Positions 1 through 11,528 of a stretch of 64,000 nucleotides of DNA are shown one piece after another. Location of the stretch: the NCBI GenBank assembly GCA_038025085.1, contig CM076147.1:12117501-12181500 (forward strand). The letters are read 5' to 3'. Made by a program: the position numbers and the translations under genes. Every line of letters starts with the position of its first letter. The first letter of the stretch is position 1. The notes beneath the pieces were generated by a model. That model was not told the DNA's origin and did no database searches. It was given only the letters and a program-made list of their open reading frames with translations. The DNA comes from Tetragonia tetragonoides. Taxonomy: Eukaryota > Streptophyta > Magnoliopsida > Caryophyllales > Aizoaceae.

Positions 1-1232
1 GCTTGCTGGACCTGTTGTGTCATCTGTGGCACTGGTATGCTGCCTTTGCCAGCATAATGAGTATTTCTGCATCTCCATATCCAGTATACTGCTGCTGCTA
101 CCCCTGATGCATAAACTTCCTTCCTGATTCTCGAGCATTTTTGTCTGCTGATCCAGTTAAACATCCCCTGAATTGTACTTGCTCTTGCTGAAATTTGCAG
201 CCATCCCTTTAACTGTTCCAGGACTTCTTTTGCAATTTTGCATTTGAAGAACAAGTGATTGTGTTCCTCTGGTTCCTGCTTGCACAGATAGCATAAGGCA
301 TCCCCATTCAGACATCCCATCCTCTGTAATCTGTCCTTTGTTAGCAATCTATCCATTTGAGCCAGCCATAGGCAAAAACTATGTCTAGGCATGGATATCT
401 TCCCCCATATCAAGTCTGCATGCCTGCATTTTGTCATGTTTCCTTGTAGCATTCTGTATCCACTTCCAGCATTGTAAATACCATCAGATGCAAATTTCCA
501 TACCCCCCTTGCTGTGTATTGCCCCTGGAAGTAACTTTTGATCTTGTTCAGTTTGTTCCAGTACCAACTTGTGCCCCATACTGGAACATAATTCCAGATG
601 TTAACTCCTTTCAGATAAATCCCATTGATCCACTTCACCCACAGTGTGTCTTTTTTTGTTGCAATATCCCAGATGTGCTTGCCATTCAGAGCTATGTTGA
701 ACCATTTGCAGTTCTTAACATTAAGTCCTCCATTGTTTCTTGGTCTGCATACCATATCCCAGGCCACCAAGCTTGTCTTATGTTTCTGCTCAGTTGTCCC
801 CCACAAGAAAAATCTGCATTTTTGCTCCACACTTTTTAGTACCCCAGTTGGCAAAATGAAGATACTTGACCAGTATACATGAATGGAGAATAGTACAGAG
901 TTTATTAGTTGGACTCTCCCTGCATATGAAAGGTTCCTCGAGGCCCATATCTGCATCCTTTTTGTCATTTTGTCCACCAGACAATCACAATCTATTTTGC
1001 TCCATTTTGAGGGGGATAATGGGACACCTAGGTATCTCATGGGCAAAGTACCCTCCCTGAAGCCTGAGAGTTGTAACAGTGCATTTTTTCCTTGCATATC
1101 CACCCCTGCTAAGTAGATGTTTGATTTTTCCTTGTTTGCATACAATCCTGTTGCTTTTGAGAAGTGGTTTATGCTGTTCATCATTGTGCTCACAGATGCA
1201 GTATCTGCTTTACAGAAACACATTGCTTTTGA
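1..1232 (-). mobile_element. LINE family A, 5'-truncated copy (A1): RT C-terminus and zf-RVT region
   Basis: Read on the minus strand, this matches the second half of ORF2 of the full-length LINE at 26559-32387 (about 30125-31310 there), from just after the FADD catalytic box through the zinc-binding zf-RVT domain. The 5' end at 1232 abuts the satellite motif GATGCCAATGTT, so the copy is truncated inside the RT domain. Its poly(A) end lies outside the window. No long frame survives on the coding strand, so it is a dead fragment. The plus-strand ORFs here are shadows. Confidence 0.85.
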
Positions 1233-1832
1233 GATGCCAATGTTAGGGCCCGAATACGGGCGACATGTGTGATATCTGAGTTCGGGAATCAAGTTGACCC
1301 TCCCAGGGCACCAGGGGTCCCGTAGGGCCCTAATAGAGCCCTCGACAAAATTTGGTGCGAAAACGGCAATCGGGCCCCGGGAATGCTCTAGGGGACTTGT
1401 TTTGGGCCACCAGATGCAAACTTTTCGACGTTAATATTTTTTCCCCATATAGCACGAGAGACCCCTAGGGGACATGGGAGGCCCCTAGGGTCGGTTATTG
1501 GGTCCCTCATAGGCATGTAAGGGCGATTTTACGCGATGCCAATGTAGGGCCCGAAAATGGCCATGTGTGATATCTGAGTTCGGGAATCAAGTTGACTCTC
1601 CTGGGGCACCGGGGGTCCCCTAGGGCCATAATAGAGCCCCCGACAAAATTTCGGGGGAAAACAGCAACCGGGCTCCGGAAATGCTCTAGGGGACGTGTTT
1701 TGGGCCTCCGGACGCAAACTTTTCGACTTTAATAGTTTTGCCCCATATCGCACGGGAGACCCCTAGGGGACGTGGGAGGCCCCTAGGGTCGGTTATTGGG
1801 TCTCTGATAGGCTTGTAAGGGCGGTTTTACGC
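1233..1832 (+). repeat. S300 satellite, two tandem units
   Basis: Two head-to-tail units start with GATGCCAATGT at 1233 and 1535 (302 and 298 bp) and end in GGTTTTACGC-like sequence. Each is GC-rich and contains several CCCTAGGG-type palindromes, a GGGCCCGA motif near the start and CCCCATAT about two thirds along. Related units occur at 3704, 25853, 34785, 40773 and 61075. I see no coding potential; ORFs across it are open by composition only. This orientation is called plus. Confidence 0.9.
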
Positions 1833-1843
1833 GATGCCAATGT

Positions 1844-3703
1844 TTTTTTTGGTGCAAGTCAGCAATTGTGTTATTGCTAGCTGTAATGTTACACAGATTA
1901 CAGTCCATAGGTACTGCAAGTCGAAGGCCACCTACTAGGTAGGGTTCCTCTTCCTCTGCATCCCTTTTTTCCTTACAACCCTACATTCCTGGGGGCACTT
2001 ACTACATGCAGTGGTTCCCCATATCTGAATACAGATACAAAATACAAAAACATTCTTGTCTTACAGCAAAAAACAAAAACTTAATAATCTAAATTATTAC
2101 AGAATTTCTATCCTTTTTTCCACTAAAACTGCTTCTTCCTGCTTCTGCTTTGCTTCCGCTCTCAACCTATGAATCCTCTGCCGGGGCAATCTTCCAGAGT
2201 TGATTCATCCTCCTTCTTTTCTGCAACAACACCCTGCTGATTTCCTGTTTACTCTACTGGTTCCTGTTACCTGATTCAGAGTCTAGCTGCCTCAACCTGC
2301 TTCTGATTCCCTTCTGAAACCTGTGTGTATCTCCTTCTGAATGTCAGGTTCTATACTGTCTCTGGACTGTTGCTTGTCTTGTGCTTCACCTTCATTCTGC
2401 AGTGCTGCAAAGGGGTTTTGTGTATGTGGCTTATCCTGCTGTTGTTGCTGAATTTGCCTGTAAATACCCCTTCCAGCTCTTGCTCCTCTACCTGCATTAT
2501 TCATTCTTCCGCCATTGCTGTGCCCTAGTGTTTTTCTGTTGGCCAGGTTGCTTCTGTACTGGTACTGCAATATGTGTTGGTATCACAGTTGTTGCAGCAA
2601 CTTTCTTCCTGCATTCTGCCTCACAGTGCCCATATTGCTTGCAGTGGGTGCATAGGACAGGCTTCCAGTCATATTCCACTACCTGTTCTACAACATTTCC
2701 CTTCTCATTCCTGTAGTGCACCTTATTGGGGTAAGCAGCTCCAATTTCAACTTCAATCATCACCCTGGTAAACTGGATTCCAACTTTAAGCTTTGTGTTT
2801 CTATCTGCCATCATTGGCCTTCCTACAAGGCTTCCTATCTTACTTAATCCCATTGCATTCCAGTACTTCACATTAAGTCCCGGGAATTTTACCCAAATTG
2901 GCACCGAGGTCAGTTCCTCTTTTTCATAATCTATATTTTCAGACCATGCCCTAACAATCATGGGCTTATTGTCAAAGTGGTAAACCCCCTCTTGTAGCAC
3001 TGCATCTCTCTGTTCTAGGGAGTCAAACCTGACCAAAACCAACCCATTTTTCATCATGGCAATTTTATTCATCCCTCTCTTTGCCCAGATTCTTCGAAGA
3101 AAACCACTTAGAACATTAATTGGGGGCCTTACTCCCATTACATAACAGACCACTGCTTGATTCCAGTAGTTTATTTCAGATTCAATGTCACTAAAATTAA
3201 TTTCACCCACCGGTTCCCCTTCATGCAGTTTAGGAGCAATGAAATCTAATTTAAACCCCGCATTCTTTAATTTAGAAATGTCAAATTTTTTCCAAGCTGA
3301 GTTTTTACCTGCAGTTGCGAATTCCTGTTGCTTTGGTTGTTCAGGATCTTCATCCTCATCTTCAGACGCGAACTGGGTTCGTGCTTTCTCCTTGATCTTA
3401 GACAGCCAGAAATCAATTTTTTCCTGCGCTAATTCCATTTGTTTAATTGTTTTTGTTTGCGCATCAGGTGTCATCACATCTGGATCCTCCAATTCTTCTG
3501 TTAAATTCCGCATAACAAAACCTAGGTTTTCATGATTTTCTCTCGTTCTTTGTCTTTGAGACAGGTTTTTTGTGGGACATGGTGGAGCTTCTGAGTTTCC
3601 CGCATCCCCGTCTTAAACCCCCTTCCCTTTTTTTGCTTTCCCGTTCTTCCCCATTTGAACTCAATGCTTTGTTAATGGCTAACAGGCGCTGTCGAGGAGA
3701 GAG
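1844..3703 (-). mobile_element. LINE family A, internally deleted copy (A2), ORF1 plus 3' end only
   Basis: On the minus strand the copy starts at 3703 with the family 5' leader, carries a damaged ORF1 (3654 to 2292), then runs straight into the family 3' UTR and ends in a poly(A) tail (T run from 1843). The whole EN-RT ORF2 (about 3.4 kb in the full copy) is missing. It is flanked on both sides by GATGCCAATGT (1833-1843 and 3704-3714), a target-site duplication inside the S300 satellite. Confidence 0.85.
2292..3654 (-). pseudogene. LINE A2 ORF1: DUF4283/zinc-knuckle RNA-binding protein, broken
   Basis: The start ATG at 3654 begins MGKNGKAKKG as in the intact copies, but an in-frame TAA follows within 15 codons and the frame reopens to an internal Met at 3513. 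The protein has the plant L1 ORF1 layout: an acidic N-terminal stretch, a DUF4283-like domain (GVRPPINVLSGFLRRIWAKR), a CCHC knuckle (CTHCKQYGHCEAEC) and a Gly/Arg-rich tail. A frameshift near 2530 moves the tail (GRGARAGRG) into another frame that ends at 2292. Such proteins bind the LINE RNA to form the particle. This copy cannot make a full-length product. Confidence 0.8.
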
Positions 3704-3970
3704 GATGCCAATGTTAGGGCCCGAAAATGGGCGACATGTGTGATATCGGGGTTCGGGGATGAAGGTGAACTTCTCGGGGCACCGGGGGTCCCCTAGGGCT
3801 ATAATAGAGCTCCCAAAAAAATTTCGGGCGAAAACTGAAACCTGGCCCCGGGAATGCTCTAGGGGACGTGTTTTGGGCCTACGGACGCAAATATTATTGC
3901 CCCATATCGCACGGGAGACCCAAGGCTTGGTTACTAGGTCCCTGATAGGCTTGTAAGGGCGGTTTTACGC
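3704..3970 (+). repeat. S300 satellite unit (shortened)
   Basis: One unit of about 267 bp starts with GATGCCAATGTT, which also serves as the right-hand target duplication of LINE A2. It has lost about 35 bp around the CCCCATAT/CCCTAGGG part compared with the units at 1233 and 1535. Confidence 0.85.
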
Positions 3971-4115
3971 GATGCCAATGTAAGGGTCGGAATACCGACC
4001 TCATGGGTGATATCGGAATTCGGGGATAAGGATGACCCTCCCGAAGCGCCTAGGGTCCTGTAGGGTCATGATAGACCCTTAGAAGATGTTTGGGCAAAAA
4101 TAACACCATGGAAGC
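3971..4115 (+). repeat. S300 variant unit, left half, interrupted by Tat element 1
   Basis: This is a diverged satellite unit (AAGGGTCGGAATACCGACC at the start instead of the GGGCCCGA motif). It is cut by the LTR element at 4116 and resumes at 18966. The uninterrupted relative at 61075-61301 (minus strand) reads across the same point, showing that this is one unit split by insertion. Confidence 0.8.
4111..4115 (+). other. Target-site duplication GAAGC, left copy
   Basis: GAAGC precedes the TG of the 5' LTR, and the identical 5 bp follow the 3' LTR at 18961-18965. Five bp is the usual Ty3/Gypsy integrase stagger. Confidence 0.88.
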
Positions 4116-5462
4116 TGTAGACGCCAAAAAAGCGTCTTCAGATTTCTCTGCAAGAGCCCGATGATGAAAGGAGTAATTAAAAAACTTGAACTGCAATTTT
4201 TGCTTTAATAGTTAAGATAAAGTCTCAGGTTTTTTCTCCAAAAACTCCTTCATTCCATTCCATTTCAGAAGCCTCGTTCAAGAGCTATCCAACGACACAT
4301 CTCACGCCTTTTTTCGACTCCCGATCGCCAAGTTGCGATTTGGGGATAGAACCGTCTTTTACCGTCCAAGGGTAAAACGGTCTTTTCATAATTTTCAGAA
4401 TACAGAAATTCCTCCGAAAAATAAAAATAGACTGGATGTCATCATTATGACGACATCCAGCTGGCTGCTGAGAGCCGTCAGCGGCCCTGGAATAAGTCCC
4501 AGGGCCGCTAGCGGCGCTGACCAGTTTCCCCTGGCCAGCGCCGCTAGCGGCACTGACCCTGCTTCGGGCCCGAGTCATATTTCAAGCCCGTCTCATTTTT
4601 CAGCTCAATTTCTACCGTCCAACCCTCCTTCCCCACGCCTATATAAACAACCCTTCGCCCTAGTTCAAAACACACAGTCTACAGTTGACAACCTCTATTC
4701 TCAGGAGTATTGACACCGAGCTTCCCCCTCTTTCTTCCAAACTTGAGATCTTGTTTTACTTATTTTGTCAACTATAGCCTACAGTTCAGGTACAAACTCC
4801 TGAGGGCTCAAATTAAAACTGCGTAAATGTTTATTTTCTAGTAGTCATAATGTAGATATCCTGCTAGAATAACGTCTTTTGTTGCTTAGTAAATATTGTC
4901 TTTTCAAGCATGTCTAGTCGTTGTAATGCTCAATTTGCCAATCGAATGCATGTGTAAATAAGGGTTAAAAATAAATGTTGTGATGCTTATGGTGAACCCA
5001 TTAGTAGTCTAAGTCTAGATTGTTAATCCGGTTTGTGTGGAAATAATGTCTTTAAATTATTAAGCAAACTTGAGTTAGTAGAGGCCGTCATAAACGGGCG
5101 AGTTGGGTGCCTAACACCTTTCCACCTTGTACCTTCGCCCCCGAACCCTTTATTCTTGGGTACTCATATGTTCTATATCAGAGGGAGTCTTTCTAAAAAC
5201 ATGATCAGTTCACTTTTCGCGCTACTGGGTTGTCCCTTCGGCCTGTCCCTTCGGTTTGTCCCTTCGATAAAACGCCAATAGCAGATTTGTGACCTCTTTC
5301 ATGGTGTTTATTCAATTCAAGTCTTTTCAAAAGCTTTTCTAACTCGATGGTCCCTTGAACTTATCTAAACCCCCAACTTACAAATTTTCTATAAGGACGC
5401 ACTCCGTGGAAACCAATACACTTCGTAAGAAAAGGATTGGACGAAAACCCCGGGTCCATACA
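4116..5462 (+). repeat. 5' LTR of Tat element 1
   Basis: The LTR begins TGTAGACGCC and ends CCATACA directly before the PBS. It contains the promoter (TATA at 4640) and two exact copies of the palindrome GCCGCTAGCGGC (4504, 4540) about 100-135 bp upstream of the TATA box. Near 5225-5270 is a short run of TGTCCCTTCG repeats. The partner LTR at 17596 aligns along its full length with scattered substitutions and small indels. Confidence 0.93.
4640..4647 (+). promoter_or_regulatory. TATA box of the 5' LTR
   Basis: TATATAAA stands about one third into the LTR, as expected for the U3/R boundary. The same box is at 18135-18142 in the 3' LTR. Confidence 0.75.
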
Positions 5463-5463
5463 G

Positions 5464-5481
5464 TGGCGACTCCGCTGGGGA
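5464..5481 (+). other. Primer-binding site (tRNA-Arg type)
   Basis: TGGCGACTCCGCTGGGGA begins 1 nt after the 5' LTR. Ogre/Tat elements are known to use a PBS of this form, reported as complementary to tRNA-Arg. The tRNA assignment is from memory of the family. Confidence 0.8.
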
Positions 5482-6740
5482 TTTATTTAAGAGGCTGAGA
5501 CTCGAAAGTCAAGTTTGCTTAATTGTTTAATAACATGTTCCATAATTTTGCATCATTTGCATCATTTGCATGTGCCTTGGCACAACCTTTTGACCCTTAT
5601 CGACCCTCGAGGAAGTTAGTGTCGCAACTCGTAGACAACCCGTATATCTAAAGGAATATACAGTTGTCCTATCGTGCAAATCGACGCTTCCTCACCCATG
5701 ACTCATCAATCCTTGTTGATGAAAAAAATTACAATTGATGTGTCGACCATCTGCCGAACGAAAATTGGAATTTGTCGTGGTAACCTCACAGGAGCCAAAA
5801 GCCTATAACCCACATTTGTGCATCCGCTTCCTTGTTGTGCATGTGTCGTTGTAATGCTCGTCTGATCGCATGTTTGTCTGTAAACTGCGTTGTTATTATG
5901 CTTGCATTAATGCATGAATACCGTGATTATGTGCTAACATGTACTTACGTGCTAGGAGCCTTTCTTTTATTTTTAGCTAGTTCCTAATGCCCGAAGATGG
6001 TGCGAGAATTCAATTCAATGAACACTCATTATTTTCCCGATGATATATTTTAGAAGTCAAGAATAGTTTTCTAGGATCTTTTAGCAAAACAAAAAGAGGC
6101 AGTCTCCCAATTTCCCCTCTCCCTTTTTCTATTTTATTATATATATATATTTTTTTGATGTAATTCAGATTCGATAAAAAAAAAAAAAACAAAAAAAAAA
6201 AAAAAAAAAAAAAACGGCAAAACCAAAAAATGCCGAAAAACCAAAAAATCGAAAAAAAAGAAAGACCGAAATTCTTTTTATTTTATCCCATTTTCCATTT
6301 TCTTTGAGTCTAGAAAAATAAAAAATAGGATAGTCCATCTTTTTCTATTTTTATTATTTTCGTTCAATTGACTTTATTTTCCTTTAATATTAGGGAAATA
6401 TTCGGGCATCCATGCTTAAGGAGCCTTTTTCTAGGACAATGTGTTTTCTATATGTGGGGCAGCTTTTTCTTAGATGAGAGTCTCATGGTCTTTTTCATGT
6501 TACTAAGTGCTTCGTGCTTCGTGCTTCGTGCTTCGTGCTTCCTATTCAGGATAGGGGGTCCAAAGAAGAAAGGAAATCTTGAGAAAAGTTGGGCTCGGGC
6601 CTTCGGCAAGGTTGGTTCGTCTGCAGCCGTCTACACCACCAGGTTCTCGTTTACCTCCACCACAAACAGCCTCACCATCAATAAATTCACCATCACTACA
6701 CACCTTTTTCTCCACACTTATCACCCCTCCCGAGTTCACA
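5482..6740 (+). other. Untranslated leader of Tat element 1
   Basis: No supportable gene lies between PBS and gag. The stretch holds an A-rich tract (about 6174-6260) and five tandem GTGCTTC heptamers (6507-6541). Tat elements commonly have long leaders; packaging signals probably lie here but cannot be identified. Confidence 0.7.
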
Positions 6741-7969
6741 ATGCCAAAGACTACTGATGAGAGATTGGATGAGCTCATGAGCGAGCTAGAAAAGGTACGA
6801 CTCAAGGTCGAAGTATAGAGAGGAAAGGACAAGACGAGTCAAGGATCCCTTCCGATTCTGCTTCTGAGGGAGAAGAGTCAGATGCCATGCTGGCTAAGAT
6901 CACCTCTGTGCTCAAGTGTAGCGGCCTGATCCCTAACTATAGTGCCAATGTGGGAAAGTTTGACACTAAGATCAAGAGTAAGCTTCCGGCTAAATTCTGC
7001 ATGCCTGAAGTACCCACCTTCATGGGAGTCGACAACCCGCGGGATCATCTGAAATCCTTCACTACTGCAATGGCTCTAAGGGGAATCAACAAGAAACTCA
7101 ATGCCCTTCTGTTTCCCCAGACCCTTGTTACACATTCTCGACGATGGTTCTACTCCCTAGATCTGCAAAGCTACCCAACTTGGTCCGATTTTACCACGGT
7201 CTTCCTAGCTCGATATAAGGACAACTTTACTCTCCCCATCACTTTGAGAGACCTTGAAATTACCACTCAAGAGAAGAATGAGGGATTCACTAAATTCCTC
7301 CGTCGATGGAAATCCAAGATAGATGAAATGGTGGAAAGACCCTCTGAAACTGAACAAATCAGGAATTTCATTAAGAACCTGCAACCGGCCTATAAGAGTC
7401 ATCTTCAATATCAGGCCATCTACTCATACCAGCGCCTCTTTGACATTGGCATCCTCATTGAAGATGATCTCAACAAGAACAAGGACCAGGTCACCCCTAA
7501 GCCCTTTACTTACGGGAGAGACAGGAGGACAACTGCTGGAGCCTCTTCTGGTACTCAGGTTAATGAGGTAGCTGCTGTGAATACATTTGGTGAAAGAAAG
7601 CCACCAAGAGAGTTCACTCCTCTCGGAATGACTTTGTCACATGCTCCTGAAAGAATGATAAAAAATAACCTGCTGCAGCCTATTGGACCTACTCCTGAAC
7701 CCTCTGTTAGGGGCCGCAACTGGAAAGAGGGCGAATACTGCAAGTACCATCAAGGAAAAGGGCACGACACCGACAACTGTTGGGCTCTTAAACATGCTAT
7801 CCAAGATAGAATTGAGAACAGTACTATACCCTTACCAAACCCTGGTCAAGCGCCCAACAATCCGAACAACCCTTTAGGCGCAATCCTACATATTAGTATT
7901 GAAAATGCTTTGGGACTCGAGATTGCCGAAATATGGGATAGCGATGAGGAAGACGTATGGGAGGTCTAA
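6741..7969 (+). pseudogene. Tat element 1 gag (capsid plus zinc-knuckle-like motif), frameshifted
   Basis: The start is the ATG at 6741 (MPKTTDERLDELMSELEKVR, a coiled-coil-like start). That frame stops at 6818, and the protein continues in another frame that is open to 7969. The capsid homology region is clear (FMGVDNPRDHLKSFTTAMAL, then RWFYSLDLQSYPTWSDFTTV and EKNEGFTKFLRRWKSKIDEM), as in Tat/Athila gags. Near the C-terminus, YCKYHQGKGHDTDNCWALK resembles the CxxH-type knuckle of these gags. Gag forms the particle that packages element RNA. At least one indel near 6815-6830 breaks it, and TAA at 7967 separates it from the protease frame, which otherwise continues in phase. Confidence 0.85.
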
Positions 7970-9190
7970 ACCAGATCTCCCATAGACGTGGCCCATTTGA
8001 CACGTTCTGGTCGTCATTATAGGCCACCAAACATTTATAATGACAGGGTCCAACCTCAAGCTGAAGAAGAAGTTGAGGAAATTCCTACAAAAGACAAAGA
8101 ATCTCCTATCACAGGACAACTCAAGAGAATCAAAGCCGACATCTCCATTTGACAACTTTTAACCTCGTCCTATGAACATCGCCAAGCCATTTTGGAAACC
8201 TTGTCAACAGTTTCGGTATCACCAGATATGAGGCCTGATGAATTGGTCAGTTTCTTGGTAGGAGATAAACCTCGGCCAACCATTACCTTCTCCGACAGCG
8301 AGTTGCCTCCCGAAGGGCCTTCACACAATAATGCCTTATACTTGACTTTGTTCGCCATGGGCAAGTATGTGCCTATGACCCTAGTAGACAATGGATCTGC
8401 CGTGAATGTATGCCCATTGAGAACTATAGCAAAATTGGGCATTGATATCAATAATTTGGCTCACTCGGCGCAAGGTCTACGTGCTTATGACAATTCCAGT
8501 CGAAAGGTCCTTGGCACCATAACTATGAACGTCACGTCTGGGGCTATAGAGAAGATGGTCCAATTTTACGTCATGGATATTCAAGCCACTTTCAATTTGT
8601 TATTGGGACGACCTTGGCTCCATGGTTTTAATGCTGTGGCCTCTACCCTCCACCAAAAGGTCAAGATGATGCTACAAGGAGAAATTGCGGAAATCGACGC
8701 CATTCCCATCAAAGCAACCATTGACAAAGCTGCTATCTTGAAAATAGAACACGACAGTGAGGATGTCGACCTTTGGGGATTCTCTCCCGAAGAGGTAGCC
8801 CTCATAGAAGAAGACACCAAATTTTACAACTCATATACCTCTAGAGAATTCGAGACCTGTCCTCCTGAAGAAATAGGAGAGCCTGATGAGTTTGAAGAAA
8901 TAAAAGAAACCATCAAGGGGATGTTCATCTATGTGGCACACCACCACAATGCAATCAGACAAATGAAGGGAAAATTGCCTCATTGGAAAGACCCTCGAAA
9001 TGCAACATTATCCTGGCCAAAGGGGAAGCTTGTTTCCAACAAGATGAAATGTTCAGCAAGATGGTCAAGTACGGATATGCTCACCCAAGAAGGCCTGCCC
9101 CTCGAATGCTCCCGAGGGACAGAAATCCCTATCTTCGGTGCAATTATTGTGAAGCCAATGGACATCATACCATCCAGTGCAAGCGTCTAA
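7970..9190 (+). pseudogene. Tat element 1 aspartic protease region
   Basis: This continues in the same phase as gag after the TAA. A linker (7970-8150) ends in an in-frame TGA, then 8192-9190 is open. The retropepsin core reads PMTLVDNGSAVNVCPL; the DNGSA form instead of DTGA is typical of Tat-lineage proteases. It is followed by the flap-like region and the LLLGRPWLHG motif of this family. The enzyme would cleave the Gag-Pol polyprotein. From about 8980 the better protein signal shifts to the +2 frame (see 8983-9530). Confidence 0.85.
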
Positions 9191-9530
9191 AAAGCGTAAT
9201 CACCACCTTCCTTGATCAAGGAACCATGTTGTCACCAAGCACTTGGGCTATAAAGGGATGGCGCGCTTTAACCAGAAACAATACACAGAGCTGAATATCC
9301 CCATCGGCAATGTCATGAATACCCTCATATGGAGGGGAGATCTTAAACCCATGATTCCCGCTGACGACCTCCTGGAGAAAAACAAAGATATGGACTCCTA
9401 CAGCCGCTACCACCAAGCCTTTGGCCACTACACGGATGACTGCATCCGCCTGAAAGATTATATACAGAAAATCATAGATAATGGAGAGGTTCCGCCGCCT
9501 CTAAAGGAAGAAGAGGAAGCCTGGAACTAG
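8983..9530 (+). pseudogene. Region with two knuckle-like motifs downstream of protease, RT missing
   Basis: Two overlapping open stretches (8983-9294 and 9243-9530, different frames) occupy the place where RT should begin. The first has a C-x2-C...H-x4-C-like motif (CNYCEANGHHTIQC); the second has YHQAFGHYTDDCIRLKDYI, similar in form to the gag knuckle. Neither resembles RT or RNase H. They could be a duplicated gag tail, captured sequence, or normal linker of this family that I do not recognise. A frameshift separates them. Confidence 0.5.
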
Positions 9531-9957
9531 TTGGTTACCCGCAGAAGCTAGAGCAATCGAGTCTGAGTCCCGACTTTTGTCGAGTTAGGATCTTAGCTAA
9601 ATCTGTAGGTTGAGTCTTAAATAGGGAATGTTCCCTCTTTTACTTTTCTTTCTAAGTGTACTTTCCTTTTGATGGGAATTAGAGACCCTATTCTCTAAAG
9701 TCATGTGTGCTTATCTCTTTTTGCAAATCAATAAAAGTTCCTTTAACTCATTTCTTTCTTTGTTTAGCTATTGATAAACCCAATGAATATAAAGCTACAT
9801 AAATCATTAACTAACGAATTTAAGCAATGTAAGTAAACTTCGCAAAACAAGAATGCAGATTTTCACTTTTACAGGAATTTAAGTGGCTGAACTCTCTCAA
9901 CAATGCCGCCGCACCAAAAAGAAGCGAGCCAGCCTTTTGCAACAACCTTGACACAGA
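9531..9957 (+). other. Non-coding, T/A-rich spacer replacing RT/RNase H
   Basis: About 430 bp has no supportable frame. It contains AATAAA at 9730 and a good 3' splice-like end (TTTTCACTTTTACAG at about 9860-9874) shortly before the integrase region. It may be an intron remnant, since Ogre elements splice between protease and RT, or the scar of the RT deletion. Confidence 0.45.
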
Positions 9958-11232
9958 ATGACTTTGGCTCCGATCGAAGAGGATCCTTGGTACCAAGACG
10001 TCTTCAACTACATCACCAAAGGCATATACCCTCAGGACGCACACCTAAGAGCTCAACGGGCCATCCGTCTCTTAGCGGCGCAATACATAGAATACAAGGG
10101 GGTTTTGTACAAAAATTCCCACAACGGCGTCAACCTCAGATGCCTGAACTTCGAAGAAGCCGCAGAAATTATGGACGAGGTACACAGTGACGTGTGCGGA
10201 CCACACATGAATGGTCGAATGCTCTCTAGAAAAGTCCTACAACTGGGATACTACTGAACTACTATGGAAACGGATTGCTACGACTATGTCAAGAAGTGAA
10301 AGAAATGTCAGATATATGCTATCCTGCAGCATATGCCACCCTCGATTCTCCACAACTTCACATCCCCTTGGCCGTTTTCCGCATGGGGAATAGATATCAT
10401 TGGTAAGATCACCCCAAAGGGCTCGGGAGGACATGAATACATCCTGGTAGCCATAGACTATTTTACCAAATGGGTCGAAGCCCAATCCTATGTTGTTCTT
10501 ACCTCCAAACAAGTTTCCAAATTCATATGGAACAATATCATTTGCCGATACGGTGTTCCGGATGAAATCATTAGTGACCATGGTTCCCATTTCAAAGCCG
10601 AAACAGCAACCCTCCTCAAAAACTACAAAATCCAGCACCACAAATCATCCCCTTACCGTCCCCAAACCAATAGCGCAGTAGAAGCCGCCAACAAGAACCT
10701 CAAGACTATCATTGAGAAGATGATAGAAAACTACAAAGATTTGCCCATCAAACTTCCATTTGCCTTTTGGGGGTATAGGACATCCATAAGATCCTCCATG
10801 GGAGCAACACCTTATTCCCTAGTCTATGGAATGGAAGCAGTTCTACCCATAGAAGTCCAACTACCCTCCATGCGCATAGCCTTAGAGGGTGAAATTCCTG
10901 GAACCCAATGGTTACAAGCCCGCTACGAAGAGCTCATGTTCACGGATGAAAGACGCCTACGGGCCTTGGACCATTCCCACATGTACCAACAACGCATGGT
11001 AAGAGCATTCAACAAAAAGGTTCGACCTCGGAATTTAAAGGAAGGGGATTTAGTTTGGAAAGAATTACGTGCCCCAGTTACCGACCCCAGAGGCAAATTT
11101 CAACCAAATTGGTCCGGCCCCTTCATCATCAAGGACATCCTATCAGGAGGTGCAGTGAGACTCATGGATATTGACGGCATCGAGTTAAACCAGCTCACCA
11201 ATATGGACAAACTGAAGAAGTGCTACGTCTAA
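9958..11232 (+). pseudogene. Tat element 1 integrase, two in-frame TGA stops
   Basis: One frame runs from the zinc-binding N-terminus (GVLYKNSHNG, EVHSDVCGPHMNG) through the catalytic core to a conserved C-terminus (GKFQPNWSGPFIIKDILSGG), but is interrupted by TGA at 10255 and near 10300, the second apparently in place of a zinc-binding Cys codon. The core has D in WGIDIIGK, D in IISDHGSHF and E in SAVEAANKN, with about 35 residues between the last two, the D,D-35-E arrangement. The longest open piece is 10333-11232. Integrase inserts the cDNA into the genome. Confidence 0.9.
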
Positions 11233-11528
11233 AACAAAAAAAATAAATAAAAAGACGTACACAACTTGAACGAACTACGCTGGCCTGATTCCACACTAGA
11301 TACGTAGGTAATCCTTTTAAGGGGCCCGACCAAAATCAATCCAAATTTCCATTCAACTCATTCAAAAAAGGGATAATCTTTATTCAAACTGAAAGAATAA
11401 GTTTACATTGCAAAAATGAAACTTCCTAAGGTTACCAAAAGAAATAATAATGCAACTATGAGGGTTTAAGCTAAACAAATTCTTATTATTATTTTTCAAA
11501 ACTAGACTTGCTTTCCTAGAAAACTACT
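11233..11528 (+). other. Post-integrase spacer with conserved Tat box
   Basis: Shortly after the integrase stop, the stretch from GAACTACGCTGGCCTGATTC to ATACGTAGG (about 11263-11311) matches the same position in element 2 (47240-47285). Its conservation between otherwise diverged elements marks it as functional or recently shared. No gene is seen; antisense gene A ends within the right edge. Confidence 0.6.

Noticed and set aside
6010..6192. Minus-strand ORF in the leader of element 1
   Set aside because: Low-complexity A/T tract, no supporting features.
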